Shown: positions 14,406 through 28,266, counted from the stretch's first letter. The stretch is 64,000 nt of DNA from Archilochus colubris (GCA_023079485.1 CM041084.1:36529609-36593608); one strand, 5' to 3'. The notes: generated from the sequence alone by a model not told the origin. Numbers and translations: made by a program.

Positions 14406-14761
14406 ACAGAGCTCAAGGGAAATGGAAATATAAAGAAGAGACTCCCTTCAATTGTAGAAGATGAAGACGAGGATGAGGAGGGAGAAGAAGAGAGCAGCAG
14501 CCTTTCACCAATCCACACAAGAAGCACAAATTGCTCTCAGCAGAAGAAGGCTGGAAGCAATAAAAGCCACCTGGGGAGAAACTTGAAGCAGTTGGCCTCA
14601 GGAACAGTGCCCTTTCATTCACCCATCCGTGCTTGCAGTTCAAACCCTTCAAGAACAAAACACGAAACAGAGCTCCATTACTACTCCAGAAGGAAGGAGA
14701 AAAACTTCAAGTTACACCTTTCAGCACTGACCACCAGTGGTCCTCCTGACCTAAGCCCAAG
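14406..14761 (+). CDS. KCNH8: KCNH8 exon: acidic and basic cytoplasmic linker
   Basis: The exon is 356 nt, acceptor attctag, donor gtaata. It encodes [19 protein letters not shown], then an acidic run [12 protein letters not shown], a Ser-rich segment ([11 protein letters not shown]), [16 protein letters not shown] and a basic [11 protein letters not shown] stretch, ending in GPPDLSPR with a split final Arg codon. The start at 14406 is set by frame: the alternative AG at 14408-14409 would shift the frame. The [14 protein letters not shown] and GPPDLSPR blocks are strong KCNH8 signatures. The region is probably disordered and cytoplasmic. The donor departs from consensus at +5 (t instead of g). 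Confidence 0.96.
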
Positions 14762-17700
14762 GTAATAGTTATGAAGGGTTATTTTATTCTCTGTGCTGTC
14801 ACTCCTATGAAAAATATAATGATTGTAAAACTATAAAATAGTTGGTATGTTTCTTATCCCACTGAGAAGTTCTCCTATCGTAGGAACTATTACATACTAG
14901 AATATTATGATTTTAGGACTTTATTGTGAAATAAAGTATTTCTACCAGTAAAAAGGGAAAGTATTGAGCAATGATGAAAATTACTATTTGAATATTCTGG
15001 CTTCATGGTATCATTTTGTCCATCTACAATAATATGCATTCTCACCTCAGAGTAGCACAGAGAAACATTCTGAGTCCATCAGAGAGACAGCAATTCAGAA
15101 AGCAAAGTAGACAATAATACAGCATAGCTCTCTGCAAATACAAAATTACTGGAGTAGGGGAGTATAATGAGAAACTATTGCCTAGCAATTTTAGATAATA
15201 TTAAATTTTTTTTCAAATTAGAAAAAGGAAAGCTGAAAATACAAGTTATGCAGAGAGTAGATACAGAGTTGAGAAAATCTGTTTTGCTGTGATTTTTGAC
15301 GTAAACAAGGGTCATGCAATAGGTTTTTTGTTATTAGTGTATAATTTTAAGTATTTTTTATTTGTAGGTTGCAAAATTACTTAAGTACCTGATTTCTAAA
15401 TTTCTGCAACATATTAACTATTAACCAACATTTTTAGGATCATTCTTTGCAGAATTCACTATCACTTTTTCACACATGGTAGCTGCAGCAGTGTATATTC
15501 TAGTTCAAGTTTTGGTTTCAATAATTTAAGTATTTTACATGTTAAAAAATTATTTTATTTACTGGAAACAGAATGGTGTTTTCAGCACCATTTCAGCACC
15601 ATTTGTCATTGCAAGCATGAAATAGCCACAGCTTGACCAGTATTTATTTTGCTCTTCCTGAAGGATGCAATCATAAAACGGACATGGAAGCCTATAAAGA
15701 AATCTTTTCCCCTTGTCATATATTGCATCAGTCCACTTACATTTCAGACAGGAGCAGGATACAAACTGATTTCAGTTTTGTCAATAGAGGGGAAGATTAT
15801 GTGTGGAAACCACTTCTAGCAGAATCAAAATACAGAGCAGATACTTTCTGATTATTTTTGTAGATCTCATATGAATTTGGTTACCATCAGCTATGAGCAA
15901 AGGTCATTATCATTTGCACAGCAAGTGGTAATTCAGGGAAAGCTACCTTTCATATTTTCTGCTGAAGGATTGTCTTTTTCATTAATGTTCTTAACATATG
16001 CAAGTCTGATAAAGCAACTGTGAAACAACTATTGTTACAACTATTTTTATTTCCTATTTTCATTCATAATTTTATAACTGCAGAATAATCCTGTTAATAG
16101 GCTGGAAAACTGGCCTCAGACATACAATGTTTTTCAGACTTGGTTTTCCAGCTATAACACTTTCATATTATTTCTTCATATTTAATATTATTTATTCATA
16201 TTATTTAATATTCATTATTATTCAATATATAGGTTATGAGTTTATATTATTATAACTTTCAAACTGAGAAGTTACAACCACTCCAAAAAAAACCTTAAAT
16301 GTTTCTTAGTATTATAAAGACCTTAATTAAGATTCTTGCTTTTTTTTGTTGTCAGCTGTGTAAGGGGAAGGCAAACTATAGCTGAAATGTCTGGTCAGTG
16401 CAGTTATTAGGTGCATAACCACACTTTGACAAGAGAATATACTTTGCTTAAGCTATTTGTTCTACATTGGATGTTTCCTAGAGTAAGCCAACCAGAATTA
16501 TTCTTCATTGGGGCTTCAAATTCTTTCCTTGCACACCACAGTGAAGGCAATGAAGCACAGAGACCACTTAAAACATAAAGAATTCTTGGTACAAAGGAGA
16601 GAGACTATAGTCATAGTCGTCCCAGTCACTTCCTGGGCACTGCTTATAAAGTAGAAGATGATCAAAAGGAAGAAAATACAAGTGATAATAAAGGCAGTCC
16701 TGGAAGGAGGCATTTATGTACTTGAGTCTTCTCAGATCCATGCAGATGAGTGCACTTCAGCCCTCATCAACTGGGCAGAAGAGGTTACAAGTTAATCTTT
16801 TGTGACTTTTTAGCTTCCAGGAGTGGAGGTGACTATCTTTAGGACAAAGTTCAGGGCTGTACAACAGCTAATTCAGAAAGAGGTGGGACTTAACAATTAC
16901 ATTTGCCCCCTCATGCTTTCAACTCACTAGAATATGTCACTCCACAGCCAGTTCCTTGTCTATGAATAAGCATCTTGCCCACTACACATATCCCATATAG
17001 AAGCCTGTCTTTTGACTCTCCAGAACTGGCTATTTTTGCTAATATAGTTCATCTGAATCTTTGAACACTTCGAAGATCATTGTGCCCATAAATTCCAAGT
17101 CATGTTTGATTATGTTTTCCCATGTGCTTTAAAGGCAGTTAAAATGTTCGCATTTAATATAATTAGAAATTTATACAAAAAGGATATTGGTGTTTAAAAT
17201 TTGCTTTTTGAAGCAGTGAGGCCTGATGACATTAAATAAGTTTTATAGTAATTTTTCAACTAAGTAATCATTCAGATATTCAGCTGTAGATATCAGTATC
17301 GGCCAGAATAGTGCAAGCATCACATTTGAGTCTCAGCTCCCAGAGGCTGGTTAACATCACTGTGAAATTTTGAAATAACTGATTGGCATTATGAACACTC
17401 AGACATGACACAGAGCCAGGCCCACATGAAGAGCCAAGAAGAACAAGAATCTGTGGTATGTTAACAGAGCTCTAAGTTCCACAGGTCTTTCAAGCCAAAT
17501 ACATCACAGATATTGCAGCGTTGCCTGTTCATCATTTCCCCAAACATTTCCAGTCAAGAGGTTTCCTTTAGAATATTCTTATTAGATGGAAAGTCTGATT
17601 TCCATCATCACAAAGTTATCACCTCTGACTGACAGGCCAAGGACTGTCTTCTTTAGCCCCTCTAAATTAGTATTTAACTCACCTGCCTACTGTAACATAA

Positions 17701-18654
17701 ATTCTGAATCTTGTGTCTGGAAAAAACAAGAAGTCCACATCTGTCAACTGGTATTTTTCTGAGTTATTTTCATTGACTTTGAAATAGTTCTCTTTATAAC
17801 ACTGTTTATTAGAAATGAGGAAAAAATACTCCTAATTGTATCTTTTTAATAATATGCACTGGTTCTCCCATCTGATACCAGTTTTCTATTCAACAGATTG
17901 CAGCAACTAAAGTGTTTCTTTTTTCTTTCTTCATATTTCTTGACACTGCAAGTTGGAGGTCAACTGCAATGCATGACTACAAAAAACTGACAAAAAATGG
18001 CCTTTCTAGTAGTTTGATCCACTACCAGTGTTGATGAAACTGGGACACTGCAGGTGTATCTGCAAGCCTTCTTATACTCCATTTGCCAAAAAAAAAAAAA
18101 AAAAAAAAAAACAAAAAAACTCCATCTAAGCTAGTTAGTTTTAACCAGATTTGAGAAGAGTTATTTGCATGGCAACCAACACTTTTGACTTTGGTTTACA
18201 GAAATTATTTCATAAATTATGTTCAGGCTTAGGCTCTGCCTAAGTAAACCTAATACAAGAGCAAGACTGTTAGTGCTGGGAGCTTGATACTTCCCAAGAA
18301 CATAGTGCAGCATCTTTAGTTTAGTTTGCAAAGGAGAAAGAACAGCAACAGATTACTTTGGATACAAAAACCAAACTCGATTCAATATAGGTTTTGTTAG
18401 GACTGTAGATGTCATGAAAATTTTGAAATCTCAGTTAACTATGCATGGCCTCCCATTCCTTTCTCTAACAGTAAGTTTAATCTTTAGTGACTCACAAGAA
18501 GTTGCACCAGTATAATAACTTTTTCTTCTTTCTAAAGTTATTGTTGTGTAAAATTTACCTTTGTGTAAAAATGTGCCCTTTAGGAGTAATTTTGACAACA
18601 TAATTATGAATGTGATGCTTATGAAACCGTTCCATCACTGATTTTTCTCAACAG
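14762..18654 (+). other. KCNH8: KCNH8 intron (3.9 kb)
   Basis: AT-rich intron with donor gtaata and acceptor tttctcaacag. It has a strongly AT-biased stretch near 16160-16250 and an A24 tract at 18088-18111. A tandem 11-bp repeat (twice ttcagcaccat) sits at about 15580-15602. No gene or clear transposon is seen. Confidence 0.85.
18088..18111 (+). repeat. Poly(A) tract, 24 A
   Basis: An uninterrupted run of 24 A is followed by C and seven more A. It could be the tail of an old retroposed element on the + strand, but the 200 bp upstream match no family I recognise, so it is listed only as a mononucleotide repeat. Confidence 0.9.
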
Positions 18655-18761
18655 AATTGTTGATGGGATTGAAGATGGAAACCATAATGAGGAAAGCCAA
18701 ACCTTTGACTTCAGCTCTGATCCACTCAGGCAGGAATCCAGATTATCTCCTACGATTGGAG
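18655..18761 (+). CDS. KCNH8: KCNH8 exon: post-linker segment
   Basis: The exon is 107 nt. It completes the split Arg codon and encodes IVDGIEDGNHNEESQTFDFS, then SDPLRQESRLSPTIG, ending with the first base of a split Glu codon. Acceptor is tttctcaacag and donor is gtgagt. The IVDGIEDGN and ESQTFDF stretches match KCNH8 as I recall it. The frame remains open for 32 codons into the intron, but the good donor and the downstream exon make read-through the less likely product. Confidence 0.95.
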
Positions 18762-19765
18762 GTGAGTTTTGCCCGGGAGAATCACTCTTTAGATAAAACA
18801 GCTTTCATAAATGCTTTTTGTTCCCCTTTGCTTCTTCAGTTCTCAGAAGTGGCATAAATGAATTTAGCATACACCCCTACTTTCATAGCAATTACAGTAT
18901 CACTGTTGGTACTGTAGAAAAATACAAGGTCTCAAAAGCATTTTCCTACTAACAGACAGTCATGGCAAAACAGTACTGTATTTTTATGCAATATTTTACC
19001 AGAAGTATAGTATATCTAGGAGCCCCATGCTCCTAAGGCCTTGGCATGGAAGGTACTAAACACTAGGACAAAATTCAACATAAAGACACCCTAATAACAA
19101 ATTAAAACCCAAATTCATAAAGAGTCCTGTGCAAGGTTGGCTCTCAATTTTTATTAAACAAATATACAGAAGTGGAGGAGTATGGAAGTACTTAGAGTTC
19201 TAGAAGGGTGAAAACCTTGAATAGCAAGGGGGTTTATTAAGCATTAAATGGTCTACACTGTAAAAAGGTTGATAAAACAGCACTACTGAGGAATAGAGCA
19301 CATCAGGAAGGAAAAGAATAAGAGTCAGAGATGGAGGCCAGTGGACTAGTGCTGAAGTGTCACAAATAGTGAAGCTTAGGCTATTTCCAACATCCTCTCT
19401 TTTACAAGTCATCAGTCCTCACACAGCTATGTACATTTTGCATGAAAGCTATTAGGACATATTTAATTTTTCAAAGCCAAACAAAAAAAAATAATAGAAG
19501 CTTAATTGTATATATGATTTTTAAAAGCAGTTGACATGTCACACGGTCTTCACCTGGGCTATCATTTACAGTCCTCTCTGATTCAGACTGAAGAGCAGTA
19601 CAAACTTTATTCATCACAATTTTCTTACACATTATATACTGAACATTAAACAAAAGATTTTATTTTCGTTAAGTCCAAGTGCATATTTGGTTTACATTCC
19701 AAGCATTGGATAAGAGCTAGAAGAAGCATTGCTGTTTTCAGGTTATTATATTCCTCTTTTTTCAG
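18762..19765 (+). other. KCNH8: KCNH8 intron (1.0 kb)
   Basis: Shortest intron in the window, with donor gtgagt and acceptor tcttttttcag. It is AT-rich unique sequence with no repeat or gene that I recognise. Confidence 0.85.
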
Positions 19766-19842
19766 AGGCTGAAATTGGTGCTGCTGTGCTTGTTATCAAA
19801 GCAGAAGAGACCAACCAGCAGATCAGCAGGCTTAATAATGAG
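19766..19842 (+). CDS. KCNH8: KCNH8 exon: start of C-terminal coiled coil
   Basis: The exon is 77 nt; it completes a Glu codon and encodes AEIGAAVLVIKAEETNQQIS, then RLNNE, ending in phase 0 at donor gtaatg. The hydrophobic spacing (V, I, I, L) continues into [11 protein letters not shown] of the next exon and looks like a heptad coiled coil. C-terminal coiled coils help subunit assembly in related EAG-family channels; that role is inferred here. The acceptor is strong (ttcctcttttttcag). Confidence 0.95.
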
Positions 19843-21068
19843 GTAATGAACTTTTGTGGGGGTTGAGGATATTAGCAATAATTCGAAGAGTTATGAAAAA
19901 TGCTCAGAAAACTGGTGAACTGTGTGGTAAATGAGTTTGCAAAATTGGATAGTATTCATACATTTCAGGCAGTCTGGGGCTTTCAATTCTTTCCCAGATT
20001 AATTTTCTACATGAACACTATGTAAAAGTTTTTGTTGTGCTAAAATTAAAAACAAAGTGAGGTTGACATAGTAAGAATTTCCTTGAAAGAAATGCAGTAT
20101 CCAGTCATGTTCAAATTCACATCATCTGACTCAAATCACTTTACCTGTGCCTATTTAGAATGAAATAGAAGTTCATCCATTCCTGCTCAAGCTGAGGAAT
20201 GCTGAGGAATGAGGGCCAATATTGCTCAGTGGTGCTTTCTATTCTTCTGTTCCAATAACTTCTTCAATAACTTCAAACCTGTAGCTGACTATCAATCCAA
20301 CACTAAGGAGGAGATGTTCTTTGACAAAACTGTTTCATATATCCAGCCACCGCAGTACTTTGGTTAACTAGATGAGCATCAGACTTTAACATCACAGTTA
20401 TACTGCAAGACTAAAATCTCTTCCCATCATACTCTGCTCTTTCAGTATGAACAGATGATAAAGTTTCTTATGATTCCACATAAGGAAACATTTAAACACA
20501 GTTTTCCTTGATTTTTTTCCTGATCTCCTTAGTTACCAGAAATGTCAAGATTCCTGTTATTTTTCATTCTATACTGTGTACACTTAGACTAGTTATTCTC
20601 CATTTCTGCATATGAAGTATTGGGTTTATAAACCCTTTTTCATCCTTGGTCAGGTTTACTTGGTCAGATGACTTCAGTGTTCCAAGATGAGAGTGTATGC
20701 ATGGTTAGTCACAATGGACATTATCACCTCATTTGCCTGTCAAACTGCAGAGTTCAGACAACAGTCTCATCATGCCCCATTGACTACAGTTTTTTAATAA
20801 GGCTTGGTCAAGGAACTCAAAAAGATCTCCGGGATGTTGACTGACAGCATTATCATGATTGAAAACTTTATTACCTATGTAGTTTTGAAACACATTGTCA
20901 TAATTATTCATCCATTTTGACTTTGAAGAGGGCAGGTATTTTTAAAATATGAAGATGTTATCCACAGGAGTCAACTGGAAAATACATAATGGTGGCAGAT
21001 GTGCTAAGGGAGGCATCTTGTGGATTAACCAAACATTTCAGTTGCAATGTTCTGGGCCATTCTGTTCT

Positions 21069-21146
21069 GGGCTTGTCATTTCTTTCCTAGTGAAAAGCAA
21101 TAAACATGGGCTTGTCATTCCTTTACTACTGAAAAAAATGAACAGA
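21069..21146 (+). repeat. Diverged 39-bp tandem duplication
   Basis: Two adjacent 39-bp units both open with gggcttgtcatt and then diverge while remaining alignable. The duplication is inside the last KCNH8 intron and has no evident function. Confidence 0.6.
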
Positions 21147-24100
21147 TCTTGGAGCAGTGCATTATATTTAAAAAAGCAAAAAAATAAACACAATGAATAC
21201 TATTTCCCTCCATGCACAATCTTCATGGTTTTTTCCCTGTTAACACTATCTGTACAACAAAAAATGTTACAAAACTTTCTTGCTTGCATTAGCATAAAAA
21301 AGGAAATATGGCCACATGGAGTAAACTACTAATGTTTTCACACAGGGAAACAGAACTCAAAATCCAGAGACAGATATTTCACTCTTCTGAGTATTTTATT
21401 TTATTTTTCAGTCCTTTATTTTAAAATGTAGAAGGGGGAATCTGTCCATCTTCCCACAAAATATGCTGCCTGTGAGACTCCACTTGAAATAAGAGTTGCT
21501 TACCTCTCAAGATTTCAGCAGTCCCTCCTGTGATAGAGAGATATGAATTACTAATTCTTGGTTAAATACCTCAGCCATTAGGTTACATGACAAAAAGTAG
21601 TCATCACCAGTAGGTACTTCTGTTCTTTCCACAGGAGTGGGACAAAAGTGGGTTCATCTATAGTCTCTGCTTTTTGAGAAGGTATTAGGGGTCCTCTAAG
21701 TAAGAGGAAGACAATCTCTGGAGATTTAAAAAGGGTACCACCAAGTTTTAGAGTCTTGTTAGTCTGGCATGTGGAAGTGAATTTGGTTTCACACTGCAAA
21801 GCTGACAGAGGCCTGCACCAACACAAAGTGTCAGTACTAAATCTGGAAGCCAAATAAGGTTTTGGTAGATTTGGACATCTTTTGGCAATGCATGAATGAA
21901 TTTATGTGTAGCCTAGTTAGTGATTAAATTACATTAATAATAACACAATCAGCACAATAATGTTGAAAAAACTCAAAATACTTGTGCTTACTATTTAGTC
22001 ACAGTACAAGAAGACACCTTTCTCTGATTACAGAACCTCATAGTACTTATAGAAGCTTATAGAGCCACATAAGGATAGATGAGTAATTATAGAAAACCCT
22101 GCACTCTGGAAAACACATCAGACTCAGTCTAGGAACCTAATGGAACATTTATATTCAACATTGCAGTATCTCTAAGATTACTTTACTCCGTGTTGTATAG
22201 GGTACATCCCATACAGTACATCCACTCTAGTGTAGCCACACTTAAGATGAAGATTGTTGTTAGTGCCTTGCGTTACTTGGAAGAAGTATTTTCTACTTTC
22301 CAAGCTCATACTTTGTTTTTGTTTGCAGTAGTTAATATACCAGTAGAGCTAGAAACAAACTTCTTGTTCAAAACATGCAGCCTTCTTCTGAAAGCAAAAA
22401 TATGAGAAAACAGGTCACAAGTAGCCAACAGCAGCAAACACCACCGTGAATACATTTTCCAGTGGAGCTCAGAAGTTAATCAACAAATGCAAAAATAACT
22501 GCTTTCATGAAAGGCAATTGTATTACAACAGTTCACTAGTTAGCTTAAAAATATTTCAGCTATTCATTGGAGAACAAAGACACGCATCTCTCCATTCAAA
22601 CATTCATACAGTCTGTTATTAGTGAAGCAAAGCAAAGCACAAAAGTTACCCCGGAGAGAAATCTACAAAACAAGCCATATCCAGCTTAGATACTCAGTGG
22701 AGCTCTTGGCAGTATTTTAGGCATATGACATTCCCAACCAATCCAAAGGACTGTTCATTTACCTAAGAACAGAACTAACAGAAGACAGAGTCTTGTTTTC
22801 ACTTCTCAAGTTGCTTAAGTATTAACTTTAGGGCTAATGGTTGACAGACTTCTTCTAAGAAGGGTAGACTCAAAAGTCATCACTGCCATTTTATTAGGCA
22901 AGGTGAGACAAATTAGAACACACCTCACATTCCTATTGTAAAGCTCCATGGTTTTGACTGCCTAGCTGGTTACCCAGCTTCTTCATCCCTTCATCCAACC
23001 CCACTTCTCATTTTGAGCCTGAATGAGATTCAAGTTGATAAAAGGGAATTTACCTCTTGTTCAGTATTTTAAGGTACAGTGGAATAGAACTACTTAATCT
23101 CCTACTCTATTTGTCTGTTTCACTTAATTTGAAAAGGCATAACTTTCATTATAGATCAGTATGTTATGTATAAAGAGGTCTGATAACTTACATTAATTGA
23201 GAATAGGTTCTTTCTAACAGGTTGATAACTATATCATTTCATGAAAGAAACTTTTTTGCAGCAAAGATATCCCAATTAATTGACTTTGGATTACATTATG
23301 CAATTCAGGAAAACGTGTCAAAAAGTGAACCAATGGCATTTACTGATGATGTAGAATAATTACAATTAATCTATCCATTTAGGATTTTAGCTATGTAAAT
23401 TTCGCACAAAACTCAAGACATAAAACTGAATATCATTTGTGTTAAAAATAAAAGCTTTCTAAACCATAAACACCAAGTAAGCACATTTTTTGTCTACTGA
23501 GATTTGCAAAAATGTATTTTCTTTCTCGTACTGACATCATATTTCCAAAGAACTCCTACCTTCTCTTTAATGATTGTAGAGTAGACTTTCCAGCTATTTT
23601 TTGCTTCCTTTAAATGTCAGTCTAATACCTATTAGCAGGTGAAGGTAACTAAAATAGCTGTTGCTCTAAATTTATTTTAGGACATATGGCACATACGTGG
23701 CATAGGTCTTATACACTGTGGAGTGTCTCTTTTACTTTTCCTTGGTGGAAAAGCACTTGAGAAAACTAAATGAATCGAGAGGAAGCTATGTAGTGTAAAA
23801 ATTAACTGGGCACCAAAAGCTGATTTCAGATTTGAATAAGAAATATTACTACCATGACAGGGGATGATGGTCATGTAGTTAACTCACTAACAGGCATTTT
23901 GAAACCTGTTTGTACTGAAAAGATCTATTTTCCCAGCATCTAAATGTCAATCTCTGTTAATATGCAAGTTCACCTCTTTCTCTCTTACGCCTAGAAGATA
24001 TGAGAAAAAGCTGATGGCTGTTCTAAACCCAATTTACACTCAACACATACTCTTACATCAGATCTCAACAAAACAAATTCCTTCTGTTTTGCTTTCCCCC

Positions 24101-24245
24101 TCACATTTTCTAGAACTCCTTATTAGTAGCATTTTCACTTGGATTGGCTTTGGTCATATCTTTTAAGTCACTGACAAAGTAAATGATCTCAAGCTGCACA
24201 AGCCTAAGTGATTCCTAATAAAGAGAACTCCCTTCCTGTGTCATG

Positions 24246-24450
24246 ATCATAGAATCCCAGGCTGAAAGGAACCCCTAGGATCATCCAGTCCAGCCTTTCT
24301 TCTGAATCTTCAGTGGCCAGTGTTGAGGAATCCACCACTTCCCTGGGGAGATAATTCCAATGACTGATGGGTCTTCTTGTGAAAATTTTTCTTCTTATGT
24401 CCAAATGGAAGATCCCCAAGAGAACCTTGCACCCATTACCTCATCTTTTC
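24246..24450 (-). mobile_element. CR1 LINE fragment
   Basis: The segment opens with atcatagaatcccaggctga, then ggatcatccagtccagcc, aatccaccacttccctgggg and aattccaatgactgatgg. It is an avian CR1 3' region in reverse complement, more diverged than the copy at 11121. The 5' breakpoint near 24450 is approximate. Confidence 0.85.
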
Positions 24451-25847
24451 CGTATTTCACAGTCTTCCAGATTTCTGCCTTTATTTCACTGAAACCAAAC
24501 CAGCACGTCATCACACAAATCCTATATATTTAATCAGAACTCAGATCAGCTTCACAGGACTATTTTTTTTCTTCTGCAACTAGCTTTATTCTTAAAGTGC
24601 TATTAAATCAGAAATGTCTCCGACCACAACACTAGTGGCCACAGAGGAGCTGTTAAATGATCAGTGAAGAGCATGTGTCAGCTCAGTTCTCATTTCATTC
24701 ATTCAACAGTGCACTTACTGGGAAAGTGAACATCAGCAGCTAGTTAATCTGAGCCTTGAAAAGACAATTTATTCCAGCTGAAAGTCTCCTTGACTTTATG
24801 AAACACCAGGACAGAAGAACCAATGAAACACCAGCTAAGGGAATAAAGAAGCTGCCATGTGCATTGCAAGCCAGGCAGATTCTCTATGCTGCTAAGGATG
24901 CAACTTCCATCTCTCAAGAAGCAAATTTTCTTTTTCACTTCTTTGGGTGTTCAGAAAGAGTCATGGTGGGAAGTTGAGTGAATTTGGAACTGCAGAAAGG
25001 AGTAAAACACAGAGAGGAAAAAGTACCAATGTATTAAGCTTCTAATAAGAAAAAAATTGACATTAAAAAAAAATTTAATGCTGGAATTTATAATGCAAAA
25101 ACAAAGAAGCTTCTTTAGGAAACACCATTTAACCAGGCAATGATCACCATCATCATCACCTTACATTGTACAGAGCTTATCATCCCTTTAATCAATCACA
25201 ATGATTTCTACTTAACTATATGCAACTAAGTATTCAGACTGCACAACACCTTAATGCTGGTAATAGAGAAAAATACTCTTTCACTGCGACTGTCAAAGTA
25301 ATTTGAAAATACAAAAAATGCCACTATTAAAACTTATACTGATCAGGATATCAGAAAATGTTATTACTGAATTTCACATATATTAAAAAAAAAAAGCCAT
25401 GAAAAAAAATATTGGGTTTTTTAACTTCTATGTTGGAAGAAATTCTTTCACCAATGCATTGCTTTTGAATAGTCTGAGAAGTATCTCTTGCTAATTCAAG
25501 CTAAATCTGTACAGAGCCCAGTTTCTATATCAGGAAATACTGCAATATATTTTTCTAGAACCATTTGTACATCAGCTGTATTGCCTAACAATACTTACTG
25601 GAGTCCCAAAAAGAGAATAACTTTACCAGAGTGCAGGGAATTAGTCCCTTTCGTTCAGGAGGAAAGTGTACAGTTTTCTATTTCTGTATCATAGACTTTT
25701 TTGCCTGTAATATCTGTTCTTTTGCACTTTCTGGAGCACTGTGAAACTGTTAATATTATTGATAAAATCATTCCCTGTTACACCTGCTAATTTGCATCTG
25801 CTTCAAAATCTCTGCAGGGTGTAAAAAAGAGAACATAAACAACATAG

Positions 25848-25940
25848 TACTGATAGTAGTAATAGTATGTAATAGTAATAGAAATGCTATGTGCATATCT
25901 ATTATAATATGGAGGTAGGTGTCAATTAATAGTAATAGAT
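25848..25940. repeat. AATAGT-rich imperfect microsatellite
   Basis: Repeated agtaatag units are interrupted by unique sequence, with a second cluster of taatagtaatag near 25930. It is intronic low-complexity sequence. Confidence 0.65.
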
Positions 25941-28220
25941 ACTGGAGGTTTAATCTGGTACAATTACCATCTTTTAAAATCCAGAAAATTATTTACTTTG
26001 CCTAAGAGTTGAGCAGCACTGGTCCAAATAGATCTCACTAAACGATAGTCAGTTTCTAATGAAGCTTGGCATAAAATCTTTGTATTATAGGCTATCACAC
26101 TACTGGAAACTATTAAAGCATACATCAAAGTCTGGTTTATCAGGTGGGTTGCTATGCCTGTGAAAGAGCAGGCTTATGATAAGACAGCCCTCTAAGAGCT
26201 AGCCAATACTGCAAAAATGTATCTGGGCACAAAAGGAAGTTGTAATTAGCAGAAATTCAGGAGTACCACAAGAACTGATGGTAGCATTGGGTTTTTTGCT
26301 CTATTGCCTCTATAAATTGGCACAAGAAACATTTTAAAGAATAATTAAACTTTTTAAAAGCCTTTAAGTAATCTGAAATGGAAAATAAAAGCTTGGACCG
26401 AACCAAACAAGGTATATTAAAGTTGAAGATATTTTCATACAGTGTTCAAAGTTTGAGTATAGTGCATAATCATCAGGTATGCTGCATACTCATCTTCCTC
26501 TCTGCACACCTGCAGAAAGCCCTTTAAAATGGATGCATGTTGGGTAATCAGGCATGGAAAACAAAAGTTGCTTTATCTGGTGGGAATAGGAGCCAAAAGA
26601 ACTGATGACTATTGTATCAAAATAGTGCTGGATTTGGTTGTCCTTCTTCCCAAAGACTCTCTTGCAATGCCATCTCCCAGTTCTCAATGGAGCGCAGAAG
26701 TTCTTGCACAGCTGGTTCATCCTGCAGTACTAAAAACCTTCTCTTGATGCTCTGACCTCACAGGAAGCCTATTTCCCTTAATAACTTATTTTCCTAACAT
26801 ATTTTAATCCTTCACATTAGCTGAGGTGTTCAAAGTTTTATCCCAATGGCAGAAGGAGATCTCATAGTTATTTTTTATCTAGCATGACTTAATAAGGTAG
26901 CAATGCAGAACAAAAAGGAGGTAGAGACAGAGATCTTGTAATGTGCCACTCAAGAATGTCCTCTCCCTTTAAGGATTTCCCATCTAGGACTAGTGTGATC
27001 ATTACAATACTATTTAAAAAAAAAGCTAGGTTTGAACTCTTAACCCAAAGAGAAACAAATAAACATATAGGAGCTGTGCTGGAGCTTCCCACTTTCCTTC
27101 TAACTTAGAATTTCTTTGTTTGTTGTTGTGGCTGTAGTAACACAATCAAAGTCAGCTTGGAATGTCTTCTCTTCTTTGGAACTGTCAGAAAAATGAGAAT
27201 TTTATTTCTATTTCTAATTATATGAAAATCAGTCTGTTAAGGGCACCTAATTGGTGATGTCTTCAGGGCAAAGAAAGGCCCCCTGCATTAGCAATTTTTT
27301 TTCTTTTGGACAAGTGATTTTGCCTTCTGAACAAAAAATGCACAGATTTATCTTTTTTTCAGCAGAATATTATCACTAGCATGAGTATGAGAAACTGTTT
27401 TAACTTTATTGACAGTTTGACTTAAAAGAGATTGATAACTAACATGGAGAAAAATTTCATTTCTACCTTTTGAGGGGTTGATTTCTCTTTATTGAAAATT
27501 ATTGCCTGATTTTAACTTCCTACAAACTTTCTCCTAAGAAGGAGAAAGGAAAGATGAACATATCTGAAATGGTCAGTGGGTCACTTTTATGTTTGAGTTA
27601 GGCTTTTCATTTCCCAAGAAGCCCTTATAATGTCTTAATGAATGTCCCTAATAATGCTGATACATCAATTTACTCTAAAACACAAATTCAGAACCTGTCA
27701 GTCTGATTCCCACACAAAGCAGCAGTTTCTGGGAAAATAAAGTCTCCATATAATTCATGTCATTGATGCTAACAAAAAATAGGATTCTTCCTTTTGCACA
27801 CCCACTAGAGTAGTCTATGCAATGGATTATTACCTCTCTCAGTGTTATATGCATTTCTTCTCAAGCATAACTACATGGAAGAAAATTGTTTCATAAGCTT
27901 TTATATTAAATAAAGGTTTAGAGGTTTCATTTCTTTTATTTTTCTGTCAGTACTAGTCCACCAGATTTTCATGTAACTACTACTTGATTCTGACAATTTT
28001 AGGCATGTATTTCTTTCATTTTACTATGAAGACAACAGCATATTTCACAGCTGTATTTCTGAGGAAGATTTCACATGAACTTCATTTTTATATCATTAAT
28101 CTGTGTAAAACTGGTTAACAAAAGATATTTATTTCTTTATTTAAGTATTTAATGATCGATCAAGAAGCTACTGATGTCATATTGTCACTGAAAATCATCT
28201 CGGTTCTGACCCTAAGGCCA

Positions 28221-28266
28221 TTCTTCTTTATACAGGTGAATTATTCTTCTTTATTCAGGTGAATTA
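28221..28266 (+). repeat. 23-bp tandem duplication
   Basis: Two adjacent 23-bp units of the form ttcttcttta-t-caggtgaatta differ at one base. Each copy contains cag followed by gtgaa, giving a pair of potential cryptic splice sites about 250-300 bp before the terminal exon. Confidence 0.85.

Noticed and set aside
14410..14412. Alternative acceptor (cag ending at 14409) for the 356-nt exon
   Set aside because: It would break the frame with the preceding exon; the AG ending at 14405 gives the conserved phase-0 join.
20949..21332. 127-codon ORF in the last KCNH8 intron
   Set aside because: It lacks homology and splice context, and part of its length is the diverged 39-bp tandem duplication.
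27527..27548. 9-bp stem hairpin (ctttctcct / aggagaaag)
   Set aside because: It is short, intronic, and within the range expected by chance in 64 kb.
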